This document shows positions 36,885-46,864 of a stretch of 64,000 bases of DNA, piece by piece. The notes beneath the pieces were generated by a model. It was not told the origin of the DNA. It saw only the letters and a program-made list of their open reading frames with translations, and did not search any database. This DNA is from Aquimarina mycalae. Lineage in GTDB: Bacteria > Bacteroidota > Bacteroidia > Flavobacteriales > Flavobacteriaceae. Position numbers and translations under genes: made by a program. Position 1 is the stretch's first letter. The number at the start of each line of letters is the position of its first letter. The stretch lies in assembly GCF_029906345.1 (NCBI RefSeq), contig NZ_JARYGY010000002.1, positions 649,901-713,900 of the forward strand. Reading direction: 5' to 3'.

Positions 36885-39371
36885 ATGAAAAAGCTACAAT
36901 TTCTATTATTGATAACTTCTATTATTGGAGTTCATGTACAAGGTCAAATTACTTACAGTGATAATTTTGATGAAGGAATATTAAAAATAGATCCAACTAC
37001 TGCCTATACACCTTCTTTATCAAACAACAATCTATCGATTTCTGGGAATGGTACCGCTGGCGCGTATGCTGCATTTACCTATCAAATTCATAATAGTGGC
37101 ACCAATACTAATATCAATATCGCGTCTGCCCCTAAACTTTTTATTAAAGCAAAAGGCTCCTCTATTCCTGATCTAAGAATTGATTTACAAGATCAAAACG
37201 ATTATGTTACTAATCTCAGTGCGCAATCTATAAATCTATCAGATGAGTTTCAGATATTTGAATTGGATTATACTGGAAAATTAGAAGATGGTGGCTATGG
37301 AGGACCTTGTGCCCCAGCAAGTGCACCTTGTCCAGTGGATGCGGCTATGATCAAAAATCTGGTAATGTTTGTGAATGCCGCTACAGGTGGTTACACTGGA
37401 ACTATCGAAATAGATTGGATCTCGTTTGGAGAGCCACTTGAAGCCATACCGCCTCCATCTGAGTATGACATTAGATACAATCAGGTTTCTTATCTAAAGG
37501 GAAAAGATAAATTAATCAATATTGTTGCTAAAAGTAGTTTTACTAGTAAGTCCTATACTATATATGATAGTTCTGATAATGTAATAACTAATGGAAGTAC
37601 TGGAGCCTCTGTTTTATGGAGTGATTCTGGAGAGCACGTAACTGTTGTTGACATTTCCTCTATCGATGCAGTAGGCACATACCGTTTTGCAATTGATGAG
37701 ATGGAAATATTCTTTGACATTAGTAATGATGGATATGAAGAGGTACGTGAACAAGCTTTTAAATATTATTATTATAACCGAGCTTCTACTGAGATTACTG
37801 CGACCTATGCTGGTGCGTATGCCAGAAACCTAGGGCACCCTGATAATCAAGTAATTGTACATTCGTCAGCAGCGTCTGCTACAAGACCTACTGGAACCAT
37901 TATTTCTTCACCAAAAGGTTGGTACGATGCTGGAGATTACAATAAATACATTGTAAATAGTGGGATTAGCACATACACTTTGTTAGCAGCTTATGAGCAT
38001 TATAGCACATACTATCAAGATGTAGATTTTACTATTCCAGAACAAGGTGGCGATATCCCAGACATTTTGGATGAAACCATTTGGAATCTCGATTGGATGC
38101 TCACTATGCAAGACCCCAATGATGGTGGAGTTTACCATAAGCTTACTGGTCTTAATTTTTCTGGAAACGTAATGCCTGATCAATATACTTTTGATCGATA
38201 TGTAGTTCAAAAAACTACCTCAGCGGCACTAAATTTTGCTGCAGTAACCGCAATAGCATCTCGATTATTCGCAAATTTTGAAGCTGCAAAGCCTGGTTAT
38301 AGCACTGCATTATTACAAGCTTCAAAAAATGCTTACGCTTGGGCAAAAGCAAATCCTGCAGTTTACTATAACCAACCATCAGATGTACAAACAGGTGAAT
38401 ATGGAGATAATAATGTCATCGATGAATTACAATGGGCGGCAGTAGAACTTTTTATCACGACAGATGAAGCTCAATATAAAAATGATATCGATATTGGTCA
38501 AATTGGAAATGGAACACCTTCTTGGCAATATACAGCTCCTTTAGCTTTAATTTCAATTGCTCATCACACATCTAATTTAACAGGAGATATCGATGTTACA
38601 GCTGCTAATAACAAGTTACTATCTTCTGCAGATCAACTAAAAAACACAGTAAATACTTCTCCTATGCAAATTGCAATGAACACCTCTGATTACAATTGGG
38701 GAAGTAACGGAAGTGTAGGAAATCAACTAGTTATTTTAATAAGAGCCTACGAATTAACTAATGACAGCTCATATCTGGATGCTGCTTATAAAGCGATGGA
38801 TTATATCTTCGGAAGAAACGGAACTGGATATTCTTATGTGACAGGATTTGGAGACAATAAAGTATTAGATCCTCACCATAGAATATCTGTAGCTGATAAT
38901 GTAGCTTTTCCAGTACCTGGTATGATTGTAGGAGGTCCTCATTCTGGTCAACAAGATGGTTGTTCTGGATATCCTAACAATAACCCTGCATCTTCCTTTG
39001 TGGATGATTATTGTTCCTATTCTACAAACGAAGTAACTATTAACTGGAATGCTCCTCTTGTGTATTCATTACATGCGCTACATTTTTACCAAAACGAATC
39101 ACTTACTTTATCCATAGATACTTTTGAAGAGACCTCAGAAAAATTTAAAATTTTTCCAAACCCAATACATGAAATTTTAAACATAAAGTTTCTTGCCTCT
39201 ACCTCCTCTTCTAATATGGAGATATATTCTATTCAAGGCAAAAAGGTTTTTTCTAAAATTTTAAATGACTCCGAATCCAAAATAAACATTGGTAATTTAC
39301 CTTCTGGATTCTATTTAGTAAAAATTAAAGGTGAAGGTCGCACATACGCTACTAAGATTATCAAAGAATAG
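36885..39371 (+). CDS. T9SS-secreted glycoside hydrolase family 9 (endoglucanase)
   Basis: This 828-residue protein has a signal peptide (ending VHVQGQ), an N-terminal carbohydrate-binding-like beta domain (about 22-185), the cellulase N-terminal Ig-like domain (about 192-280) and a GH9 (alpha/alpha)6 barrel (about 290-740). The catalytic base/water-binding Asp pair is in WYDAGDYNKY (Asp348, Asp351), the DPHHRISVADN motif is present and the general acid is Glu716 in STNEVTINWN. A type A Por-secretion tail ends it (KIFPNPIHEILNIKF ... GFYLVKIKGEGRT). It is predicted to be secreted by T9SS and to hydrolyse beta-1,4-glucans. Confidence 0.93.
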   Translation: MKKLQFLLLITSIIGVHVQGQITYSDNFDEGILKIDPTTAYTPSLSNNNLSISGNGTAGAYAAFTYQIHNSGTNTNINIASAPKLFIKAKGSSIPDLRIDLQDQNDYVTNLSAQSINLSDEFQIFELDYTGKLEDGGYGGPCAPASAPCPVDAAMIKNLVMFVNAATGGYTGTIEIDWISFGEPLEAIPPPSEYDIRYNQVSYLKGKDKLINIVAKSSFTSKSYTIYDSSDNVITNGSTGASVLWSDSGEHVTVVDISSIDAVGTYRFAIDEMEIFFDISNDGYEEVREQAFKYYYYNRASTEITATYAGAYARNLGHPDNQVIVHSSAASATRPTGTIISSPKGWYDAGDYNKYIVNSGISTYTLLAAYEHYSTYYQDVDFTIPEQGGDIPDILDETIWNLDWMLTMQDPNDGGVYHKLTGLNFSGNVMPDQYTFDRYVVQKTTSAALNFAAVTAIASRLFANFEAAKPGYSTALLQASKNAYAWAKANPAVYYNQPSDVQTGEYGDNNVIDELQWAAVELFITTDEAQYKNDIDIGQIGNGTPSWQYTAPLALISIAHHTSNLTGDIDVTAANNKLLSSADQLKNTVNTSPMQIAMNTSDYNWGSNGSVGNQLVILIRAYELTNDSSYLDAAYKAMDYIFGRNGTGYSYVTGFGDNKVLDPHHRISVADNVAFPVPGMIVGGPHSGQQDGCSGYPNNNPASSFVDDYCSYSTNEVTINWNAPLVYSLHALHFYQNESLTLSIDTFEETSEKFKIFPNPIHEILNIKFLASTSSSNMEIYSIQGKKVFSKILNDSESKINIGNLPSGFYLVKIKGEGRTYATKIIKE

Positions 39372-39404
39372 ATAGAGATTTTATTCGTATGAGCTGCAAT
39401 TAAA

Positions 39405-39455
39405 AAACCCTTATATTTTACTCTCGGTTATCCTCTGAGTAAAATATAAGGGTTT
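39405..39455. terminator. Bidirectional terminator between GH9 and odhB
   Basis: Two 19-nt arms (39405-39423 and 39437-39455) are perfect inverted repeats of aaacccttatattttactc with a 13-nt loop. A/T tracts lie on both sides. It serves the convergent stops at 39371 (+) and 39476 (-). Confidence 0.9.
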
Positions 39456-39475
39456 AAAGTATGAGATATTATTTC

Positions 39476-40696
39476 CTAAAGTTCTAGTGCTTTAGTAACA
39501 TTATTATCCATTAATAATTCTTCTGGGTTTTCTAATGCCTCCTTAACTGCTACTAAAAAACCTACAGATTCTTTACCATCAATAATTCTGTGATCATAAG
39601 ATAGTGCCACATACATAATTGGAGCAACTACAATCTGCCCGTCTCTTACTATTGGACGCTCAACAATATTATGCATTCCTAAAATAGCACTTTGCGGAGG
39701 ATTAATAATTGGTGTAGATAACATACTTCCGAAAACTCCACCGTTAGTTATAGTAAAAGTTCCTCCAGTCATTTCATCTACCGTAATCTGGCCATCACGT
39801 GCTCTAATTGCTAATCTTTTTACCTCAGATTCTACACCTCTAAAGCTTAGGTTCTCTGCATTTCTAATTACGGGAACCATCAATCCTTTAGGTCCAGAAA
39901 CAGCTATACTAATATCCTGAAAATCATAAGATATCATTTCCTTACCATCAATCATAGAATTTACAGCAGGATACATTTTTAACGCTCTAACACATGCTAG
40001 AGTAAAAAATGACATAAAACCAAGACTTACTCCATGCTTGCTCTTAAACGTTTCTTTATATTGTTTTCTTAAGTCAAAAATTGGTTGCATATCCACTTCA
40101 TTAAAAGTGGTTAGCATTGCTGTCTCGTTTTTTACAGAAACCAAACGTTCTGCTACTTTACGACGAAGCATTGATAGTTTCTTACGAGACTCTCCTCTAC
40201 CAGCTGTTCCTGGAGTTCCCATTGAAGGTACTGCATCTATCGCATCTGCTTTAGTAATACGACCATCACGACCAGTTCCTTTTACCTGAGAAGCATCCAT
40301 TCCTTTTTCTGCAAGTACTTTTTTTGCAGCTGGCGAAGCGGTACCAGTTGCATATGTTTCAGTTTTTACTGAAGCTGCCGCAACAGGAGCTTCTTCCTTT
40401 TTCTCTTCTACCTTTGGAGTTTCTGTAGAAGCAGAAGCAGTATCGCCTTCTGGTTTAGCAGCATCTGTATCTATATGACACACTACTTGTCCTACAGCAA
40501 CAGCATCACCTTCTTCTGCCATTAATGTAATAATACCACTAGCTTCTGCAGGAAGTTCTAATGTAGCTTTATCACTATCAACTTCTGCAATAGCTTGATC
40601 TTTTTCTACATAATCACCATTTTCTACAAGCCATTGTGCTATTTCTACTTCTGTAATGGATTCTCCCGGAGAAGGGACTTTCATTTCTAAAGCCAT
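39476..40696 (-). CDS. odhB: 2-oxoglutarate dehydrogenase E2 (dihydrolipoyl succinyltransferase)
   Basis: The 406-residue E2 component has an N-terminal lipoyl domain (lipoyl Lys in [11 protein letters not shown]), an Ala/Pro/Glu linker, the peripheral subunit-binding domain ([12 protein letters not shown] ... [12 protein letters not shown]) and the catalytic domain with the C-terminal active site SYDHRIIDG (His/Asp). The protein transfers succinyl groups to CoA. It lies 61 bp downstream of odhA on the same strand. The E3 component is not in this window. Confidence 0.96.
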   Translation of the reverse strand: MALEMKVPSPGESITEVEIAQWLVENGDYVEKDQAIAEVDSDKATLELPAEASGIITLMAEEGDAVAVGQVVCHIDTDAAKPEGDTASASTETPKVEEKKEEAPVAAASVKTETYATGTASPAAKKVLAEKGMDASQVKGTGRDGRITKADAIDAVPSMGTPGTAGRGESRKKLSMLRRKVAERLVSVKNETAMLTTFNEVDMQPIFDLRKQYKETFKSKHGVSLGFMSFFTLACVRALKMYPAVNSMIDGKEMISYDFQDISIAVSGPKGLMVPVIRNAENLSFRGVESEVKRLAIRARDGQITVDEMTGGTFTITNGGVFGSMLSTPIINPPQSAILGMHNIVERPIVRDGQIVVAPIMYVALSYDHRIIDGKESVGFLVAVKEALENPEELLMDNNVTKALEL

Positions 40697-40757
40697 AATT
40701 CTAAATTTATACTTTATATCGCTTTCGCGAAAATATTTCTATTGTATCGTTACTTTA

Positions 40758-43541
40758 CTATTTCTTTTTTCTTTTTTGATTATCTTTTGTTTTATCAAAA
40801 ACAAAATCAATCACTTCTTGATGCCTTCTTTTAGATCTTGTAGCACTTCCAGCTGCAGGAGCGCCATAAGGTCTTCTACTTGCAAATCTAAACGTTTTAG
40901 CATCATCATATTCCATTAATATATGACTCAGTGCTCCCATATTTCTAGGTTCTTCTTGAGCCCAAACTACCTCATCGGCATTATATTTCTTAATCAATGC
41001 ATCCATTTCTGAAGCTGGTAATGGAAATAACTGTTCTATTCTTACCAATGCTACATCTTTCCTTTTTAATTCTTCTTTGGCATCCAATAAGTCATAATAG
41101 AATTTACCTGTACAAAAAACCAATGTTTTGGTATCTTTTGCTTTAGCTTCAGGATCATCAATAACTGTCTGAAAACTTCCATTCGCAAATTCTTCAATTG
41201 AAGAAACTACTTTAGGATGACGTAGTAAACTTTTGGGAGTAAATACTATTAAAGGTTTACGATAATCAGCTTTCATTTGCCTACGTAATAAATGGAACAT
41301 ATTAGCTGGTGTCGTAACATCTGCAACAAACATATTATCCTTTGCACACAGCTGAAGATAACGTTCCATTCTTGCAGAAGAATGTTCTGCTCCTTGACCT
41401 TCATACCCATGTGGTAACAACATAACCAATCCATTTTGCAACTTCCACTTATCTTCTGCAGAAGAAATATATTGATCAATCATAATCTGAGCTCCATTAC
41501 TGAAGTCTCCAAACTGTGCTTCCCAAATTGCTAAGGTTTTTGGACTTGCCATAGCATATCCATAGTCAAATCCTACTACACCATACTCTGAGAGAAGTGA
41601 ATTATAAATATAGAAATCTCCTTGCTCTCCTTTAAGATTATTCAATAACAGTACTTCTTCTTCACTGTCTTCTACTTTTACAACAGCATGTCGATGAGAA
41701 AAGGTTCCTCTTTCTACATCTTGTCCGCTCATTCGTACATCATAACCTTCTTTAAGCAAGGATCCATACGCTAACAATTCTCCCATTGCCCAATCTAACT
41801 GATCTTTTTCAAAAAACATTTTATGTCTTTGATCAATCAACCGTTCTATTTTACGTAAGAACTTTTTATCTGTAGGTAATTTTGTTATTACCTCTGCTAT
41901 TTCTGTTAAGCTTTCTTTAGAATAGGTGGTATCCACCACTTGCATCATTTCGTCTTCCTGAACTCTGGTAAATCCTGCCCATTCATCATGCATAAATGGA
42001 GTAATCACCGTTTTTTCTAACTTTCTGGAATCTTCTAATTCTTCTTCTAACGAAGCTTTATATGCTTTCTCTAGCGCAACAACGTGATCTTTATCAATAA
42101 TACCTTCTGATATTAATTTTGCTGCGTAGATATCTCTTGGGTTTTTATGTTTAGCAATTGCTTTATACAACTTTGGCTGTGTAAAACGAGGTTCATCACC
42201 TTCGTTATGCCCGTATTTTCGATAACCTAATAAATCAATAAATACATCACGCCCAAAATTCATTCTAAAATCCAACGCAAAATTAGTGGCGTGCACCACT
42301 GCTTCTGCATCATCAGCATTTACATGAAGTACTGGAGATAATGTTACCTTACCCACATCTGTACAATACGTAGACGAACGAGCATCTAGATAATTAGTTG
42401 TAAATCCTATTTGATTATTAACCACTATATGAATGGTCCCGCCAGTTTTATATCCATCTAATTGCGCCATCTGCACAATTTCGTACACTAATCCTTGCCC
42501 TGCAACGGCAGCATCTCCATGCACTACAATTGGTAAAACCTGTGATATATTATCCTTATAATATCTATCTTGCTTCGCTCTGGTAATTCCTTCTACCACT
42601 GCTCCAACAGTTTCTAAATGCGAAGGATTAGGAGCAATATTCATGTTGATTGCTTTCCCAGAATCGGTTTCACGTTTAGAAGTCCAGCCTAAGTGATATT
42701 TTACATCTCCGTCAAAAACTGCTTCTTCATAATCTTTACCATCAAACTCGCTAAATATATCCTTAGGGCTTTTTCCAAAAATATTTGTTAATGTACTTAA
42801 ACGACCTCTATGCGCCATTCCCATTACAAACTCTTTAACACCCATATCTGCAGCTTTCTCTACCAACGCATCCAGGGCTGGAATAAGAGACTCTCCACCT
42901 TCTAGAGAGAAACGTTTTTGCCCAACATATTTAGTATGTAAAAAACTCTCAAAAGAAACTGCTTGATTAAGTTTTTTTAAAATGTGCTTTTTTTGATCTG
43001 AAGAAAATTTAGTCCTATTCGTATTAAAGTTTACTCGTGATTGTATCCATTCTCTTTCTTTAGGATTACGAATATACATATACTCTATTCCGATAGCATC
43101 ACAATATATCTGTTCTAAATGAACAATAATATTACTTAATGTATTAGGCCCGATATCAATAATTTCTCCAGCATTAAAAACTGTATTAAGATCTCCTTGA
43201 CTTAATCCAAAATTCTCTATTGCTAAAGTGGGGTTATATTTTCTACGATCCCTAACAGGATTAGTTTTGGTAAATAAATGCCCACGTGTTCTATATGCAT
43301 CTATAAGTTGTACAACCTGAAACTCTTTTTGAACATTTTCTGGAACCACTACTGTGCCTCCTGATTCTTTTTCTACGTATATCGTTTCCCCAGAACCATC
43401 TGCGCTTTCTAATCCAAAATCAAACCCTTGAAAAAAAGCTCTCCAACTAGGTTCTACACCATCGGGATTTTGCAAATATTGATCGTATAAATCTGCAAAA
43501 AATGCGGTATTAGCCGCATTCAAAAATGAATATTTATCCAT
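40758..43541 (-). CDS. odhA: 2-oxoglutarate dehydrogenase E1 component
   Basis: The 927-residue thiamine-diphosphate enzyme decarboxylates 2-oxoglutarate in the TCA cycle. It has the N-terminal E2-binding helix (DKYSFLNAANTAFFADLYDQ), the central dehydrogenase domain with the ThDP/Mg motif GDAAVAGQG, and the transketolase-like domain (RGTFSHRHAVV). The start at ATG 43541 is chosen because the family begins MDxYSFLN and because a perfect -7 box overlaps the alternative ATG at 43580. It is the first gene of the odhA-odhB unit. Confidence 0.96.
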   Translation of the reverse strand: MDKYSFLNAANTAFFADLYDQYLQNPDGVEPSWRAFFQGFDFGLESADGSGETIYVEKESGGTVVVPENVQKEFQVVQLIDAYRTRGHLFTKTNPVRDRRKYNPTLAIENFGLSQGDLNTVFNAGEIIDIGPNTLSNIIVHLEQIYCDAIGIEYMYIRNPKEREWIQSRVNFNTNRTKFSSDQKKHILKKLNQAVSFESFLHTKYVGQKRFSLEGGESLIPALDALVEKAADMGVKEFVMGMAHRGRLSTLTNIFGKSPKDIFSEFDGKDYEEAVFDGDVKYHLGWTSKRETDSGKAINMNIAPNPSHLETVGAVVEGITRAKQDRYYKDNISQVLPIVVHGDAAVAGQGLVYEIVQMAQLDGYKTGGTIHIVVNNQIGFTTNYLDARSSTYCTDVGKVTLSPVLHVNADDAEAVVHATNFALDFRMNFGRDVFIDLLGYRKYGHNEGDEPRFTQPKLYKAIAKHKNPRDIYAAKLISEGIIDKDHVVALEKAYKASLEEELEDSRKLEKTVITPFMHDEWAGFTRVQEDEMMQVVDTTYSKESLTEIAEVITKLPTDKKFLRKIERLIDQRHKMFFEKDQLDWAMGELLAYGSLLKEGYDVRMSGQDVERGTFSHRHAVVKVEDSEEEVLLLNNLKGEQGDFYIYNSLLSEYGVVGFDYGYAMASPKTLAIWEAQFGDFSNGAQIMIDQYISSAEDKWKLQNGLVMLLPHGYEGQGAEHSSARMERYLQLCAKDNMFVADVTTPANMFHLLRRQMKADYRKPLIVFTPKSLLRHPKVVSSIEEFANGSFQTVIDDPEAKAKDTKTLVFCTGKFYYDLLDAKEELKRKDVALVRIEQLFPLPASEMDALIKKYNADEVVWAQEEPRNMGALSHILMEYDDAKTFRFASRRPYGAPAAGSATRSKRRHQEVIDFVFDKTKDNQKRKKK

Positions 43542-43579
43542 ATGTAAGTATTCAACCGTCTTTTTATTATAAAACATCA

Positions 43580-43587
43580 CAAAAATA
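43580..43587 (-). promoter_or_regulatory. -7 box of the odhAB promoter
   Basis: TATTTTTG on the minus strand is a perfect TAnnTTTG, placed 38 bp ahead of the ATG at 43541. It overlaps the upstream in-frame ATG at 43580, which rules that start out. No clear -33 TTG was found at the right distance. Confidence 0.5.
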
Positions 43588-43655
43588 CAACAATTACAGT
43601 TTATTAAGTATCGAATTATATATATTTATTGTAACTATTTTTTAGATTTTTAATA

Positions 43656-44177
43656 ATGAAAGTAATTCTTATTAGCAATATCAAATCCTTAATCTTAGTA
43701 TTTTTAATATTCTTTTCCTTACAGAAAAGTTATTCTCAGGATGAAAATTTTTGGTCTCACGTTAGATTTGGAGGAAATATCGGTATCGGTTTTACTGATA
43801 ACACTTTTAATGGTGTGATTGCTCCTTCTGCTATCTATGATTTTAATAATCAATTTAGTATGGGGTTTGGACTTAATTTTGGATACACTGATTCGCAAGA
43901 TTTTACCGCAACCAATTATGGTGCAAGCCTAATTACTTTATACAATCCTTTTCCTGAATTACAATTATCTGCAGAGTTTGAACAAATGGGAGTAAGTACT
44001 AGTTTTGAGATTGAAGGAGAAAACCTCGATGATAGTTATTGGTATCCTGCCTTATTTATAGGAGCTGGTTATAGAATAGGGTTTGTGAGTATTGGTCTTA
44101 GATATGATGTATTGTATGATGAAAACAAAAGTATCTATGCAAGCGCATATGCTCCATTTGTACGAGTATTTTTCTGA
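43656..44177 (+). CDS. Small outer-membrane beta-barrel protein
   Basis: This 173-residue protein has a signal peptide (residues 1-27, ending SYSQ) and a mature part of eight alternating beta strands ending in a strand with a C-terminal Phe (YAPFVRVFF), the usual outer-membrane insertion signal. The pattern is that of an OmpA-like eight-strand barrel; no specific function is recognised. It is divergent from odhA with a short shared intergenic region. Confidence 0.8.
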   Translation: MKVILISNIKSLILVFLIFFSLQKSYSQDENFWSHVRFGGNIGIGFTDNTFNGVIAPSAIYDFNNQFSMGFGLNFGYTDSQDFTATNYGASLITLYNPFPELQLSAEFEQMGVSTSFEIEGENLDDSYWYPALFIGAGYRIGFVSIGLRYDVLYDENKSIYASAYAPFVRVFF

Positions 44178-44319
44178 ACAAAATACTCTAATCTGCACAG
44201 CAAGTATGTTATTTATCCAAGTAAACTGCCAATGATCTAATATAGAGAAGAATACAGGTGAATTTCTTCAGTTTTTTCTACATTTACAGATAATCTTAGA
44301 TTAAAAACCCCAAAATACA

Positions 44320-44697
44320 ATGAAAAAGTATATTCTAATGCTATCAATTGGAATAGCAATCTCTTCGTGTTCGAGCAATAAAAAAACCGTAGCTTCCAAA
44401 TTTGACCCTGCTAATAATCCTTATTATGTAAAAAAGGAAAAAAAAGGATTAGAATTAAGTGAAGTAAATGATCCAAAAATACAAGGTAAGATCACCGCTA
44501 TAATTGAAAAACATCTTGGTATTTCTATTTCTTCTATTGCTATTTCTCCAATAACGTCAACAGGTTCTGGTTATCATTGGAAATTTATGAATGTAAAAAA
44601 TGGAAAGACTTTTATTGGATCTACTGATCTTAAATTTAAGTCAGTTAACATACGAAAGAATAACAAAAAGACGAACTCACAAATATCGGATTTTTGA
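44320..44697 (+). CDS. Small lipoprotein, 125 aa, unknown
   Basis: A lipoprotein signal (lipobox ISSCSS, Cys17) is followed by a basic linker and a short alpha/beta domain (IQGKITAIIEKHLGISISSI, TGSGYHWKFMNVKNGKTF). I do not recognise the family. It converges on the gene ending at 44713 with 15 bp between stops. Confidence 0.75.
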   Translation: MKKYILMLSIGIAISSCSSNKKTVASKFDPANNPYYVKKEKKGLELSEVNDPKIQGKITAIIEKHLGISISSIAISPITSTGSGYHWKFMNVKNGKTFIGSTDLKFKSVNIRKNNKKTNSQISDF

Positions 44698-44712
44698 TAT
44701 CGCACAAATTAG

Positions 44713-45339
44713 CTACCACATGTGAAAAATACAGCTGGGCTTTCTATTAGAGTAGCTCTGAAGCTTTTTTTCTGATTTCCTAAGTAATCTATATTTGTAG
44801 CGTATATCTTCAACATCCTCTAAGCAATTACTAGTTTCAAATGTTAGTTTGCTAAAGTAATCCTGATCCCATTCCGCAAGTTTTTCCCCATGTTTTCTTT
44901 CAAAACATTCCTTGGTATTAGTATTTTTAAAGAACATTCTTTGTTCTGTTACTTCAATCACTTTTTCTACACTTGTGGATGATACTCCTTGACTACTTTC
45001 TTTATAGAGCGTATTCATATACATTTCTTCAGAAATTGAAGTTTTTATTCTTAGTGTATCTCTTTCGATAAAATAATTTTCTAAAAACGAATTATTCCCA
45101 AAACCTTGTTTATAAATATGAGTCATTAATATTAACTCTTTATCTTGATAATAAAACTCAATTCTTCCAGACAAGTCTTCAGAACATTTATAATACTTTG
45201 TTCTATTTTTAATCAACGTATCCTTATCCGTTATTCTTTGTAAGAAATTAGTATATGCAGTATTAGCTGTATCAAATGCCTCTTGACTAAAACCAATTTT
45301 CAGAATAAACAAAAACAGTATACTACTAAATAACCTCAT
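44713..45339 (-). CDS. Secreted protein, 208 aa, unknown
   Basis: The N-terminal signal peptide ends near GFSQEA. The rest is a soluble domain with many charged residues and Cys in three places (YKCSEDLSG, TKECFERKH, SNCLEDVED). No named domain is recognised. It is the third gene of a leftward unit behind the polyprenyl synthase and a 118-residue protein, with a 16-bp gap. Confidence 0.7.
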   Translation of the reverse strand: MRLFSSILFLFILKIGFSQEAFDTANTAYTNFLQRITDKDTLIKNRTKYYKCSEDLSGRIEFYYQDKELILMTHIYKQGFGNNSFLENYFIERDTLRIKTSISEEMYMNTLYKESSQGVSSTSVEKVIEVTEQRMFFKNTNTKECFERKHGEKLAEWDQDYFSKLTFETSNCLEDVEDIRYKYRLLRKSEKKLQSYSNRKPSCIFHMW

Positions 45340-45355
45340 TGATATAGTAAAAATT

Positions 45356-45712
45356 TTACAACTTATTTCTATAATATATTTTTTGCCATTCTCTTTTCAA
45401 AATCAAGTAAGTTGTATATTGTGAAATATCCAAACTATCTTCTGATTGAAAATTTCTAACAGCTTTTTCTGACACATCTACTGCATATAACAAATTTAAG
45501 TATTCATTAAAGGCATTATTCAATTTTTCAAAAAGCAAGTTTTCTATATTTAAAAAAAGTTCTTTAGGATTTAACTGATCTCCTATAGTATGCTCAATTC
45601 CTGCTCGATGAATATCTTTTTGAAGTTGCTGAATTAATTGTGGGTACAAATTAGAACTCACAACCTCTTCGATTAGTTGTTCAAACAATATAATATTTTG
45701 ACTTTTAGACAC
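45356..45712 (-). CDS. Helical protein, 118 aa, unknown, coupled to polyprenyl synthase
   Basis: This soluble all-helical protein has no signal or membrane segment. Its start overlaps the end of the polyprenyl synthase gene by 8 bp, which indicates translational coupling. The family is not recognised. A role together with prenyl diphosphate synthesis is suggested by position only. Confidence 0.75.
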   Translation of the reverse strand: MSKSQNIILFEQLIEEVVSSNLYPQLIQQLQKDIHRAGIEHTIGDQLNPKELFLNIENLLFEKLNNAFNEYLNLLYAVDVSEKAVRNFQSEDSLDISQYTTYLILKREWQKIYYRNKL

Positions 45713-46679
45713 TCCTATTCATTAATTGTTCTCCAAAAAGCCGTAAAATTTTCTTTTTATCTTCCGAAATAGATAAATTCTCTAAAACTTCAAAGGCCAT
45801 TTGAGTATATTTTTCAATTTCTAATCTCGTCTTCTCCTTCGCTCCTGTAGTTTCAAAAATACTTTTAACCGTTTCAATCTTTTCTGTAGGGTCTTCTGGA
45901 TTAAGAGAGAATAATCCTTCTAATTGCTTTCTTCCATTTACATCAGTAGATTCTATTGCTTTAAGATACAGAAAGGTCTTTTTATTTTCTATAATATCGC
46001 CACCTACTTGCTTCCCAAAAGTTGCTGGATCACCAAAGGCATCTAAATAATCATCCTGTAACTGAAACGCCAATCCTAACAACCTCCCAAAATCATATAT
46101 TGATGACTTGCAGGTTTCTGAAGCATCTGCAATAATAGCTCCCATTTGCATAGCCGCAGCTACCAGCACTGCGGTCTTATATTCTATCATTTTTAGATAC
46201 TCAGGAATAGTGACATCATCTCTTGTTTCAAAATCGATATCATACTGTTGTCCTTCACATACTTCTATTGCCGTTTTAGTAAACAACTTTGCTAATTGCC
46301 TAAAAGTATCACCTTTATAGTTTTCGAATAATTGATACGCATTGATCAGCATGGCATCTCCAGAAAGGATTCCTGTATTGACATCCCATTTTTCATGAAC
46401 AGTCTCTTTACCTCTTCGTAAAGGAGCATCATCCATAATATCATCATGAATTAAAGAAAAGTTATGAAAAACCTCTATCGCCAAAGCCGCATCAAGAGCA
46501 TTTTTATAGGAACTTCCGAAAATTTCGGAAGTCATCAATACCAAAACTGGCCTCAATCTTTTTCCTCCAAGATTTAAAATATAAGAAATAGGCTCGTATA
46601 AATTCTTAGGTTCTTTATCTATTGTGTTTTTTGAAAGATATTCCAAAAAATACCCTTGATATTCTGAAATTGTGTGCAC
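45705..46679 (-). CDS. Polyprenyl (farnesyl/geranylgeranyl-type) diphosphate synthase
   Basis: The 324-residue all-alpha trans-prenyltransferase carries the first Asp-rich motif DDIMDDAPLRRG (FARM) and the second motif LAFQLQDDYLDAFGD (SARM), with GGKRLRPVLVL for IPP binding. It makes C15-C20 or longer diphosphates from isopentenyl diphosphate. The chain length cannot be called by eye. It uses mevalonate-derived precursors and so belongs functionally with mvaA and the GHMP kinase 10-15 kb away. Confidence 0.93.
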   Translation of the reverse strand: MHTISEYQGYFLEYLSKNTIDKEPKNLYEPISYILNLGGKRLRPVLVLMTSEIFGSSYKNALDAALAIEVFHNFSLIHDDIMDDAPLRRGKETVHEKWDVNTGILSGDAMLINAYQLFENYKGDTFRQLAKLFTKTAIEVCEGQQYDIDFETRDDVTIPEYLKMIEYKTAVLVAAAMQMGAIIADASETCKSSIYDFGRLLGLAFQLQDDYLDAFGDPATFGKQVGGDIIENKKTFLYLKAIESTDVNGRKQLEGLFSLNPEDPTEKIETVKSIFETTGAKEKTRLEIEKYTQMAFEVLENLSISEDKKKILRLFGEQLMNRSV

Positions 46680-46799
46680 TGCTATTTTTTTATGCTAAAG
46701 TAACTGAATCTTTTCAAATGGTATAGACCAAAAACAAACTTCAACTTTATACATCTATTAAACAACATATTACAACAATGTTAAAAAATTGTAAAACTT

Positions 46800-46829
46800 A
46801 GGAAACTTTTAATGTTTTTAAAGTTTCCT
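46800..46829 (+). promoter_or_regulatory. Palindromic operator candidate for the TetR regulator
   Basis: Arms aggaaacttt (46800-46809) and aaagtttcct (46820-46829) are perfect inverted repeats around a 10-bp spacer. The site ends five bases before a perfect -7 box (TACATTTG, 46834-46841) and covers the -33 position. Its placement fits repression by the TetR protein encoded 35 bp downstream. Confidence 0.75.
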
Positions 46830-46833
46830 GATG

Positions 46834-46841
46834 TACATTTG
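46834..46841 (+). promoter_or_regulatory. -7 box of the efflux operon promoter
   Basis: TACATTTG is a perfect TAnnTTTG element, 23 bp before the TetR ATG. The -33 region falls inside the palindrome and has no canonical TTG. Confidence 0.6.
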
Positions 46842-46864
46842 CACAAATTAATTCACACCTTTAG

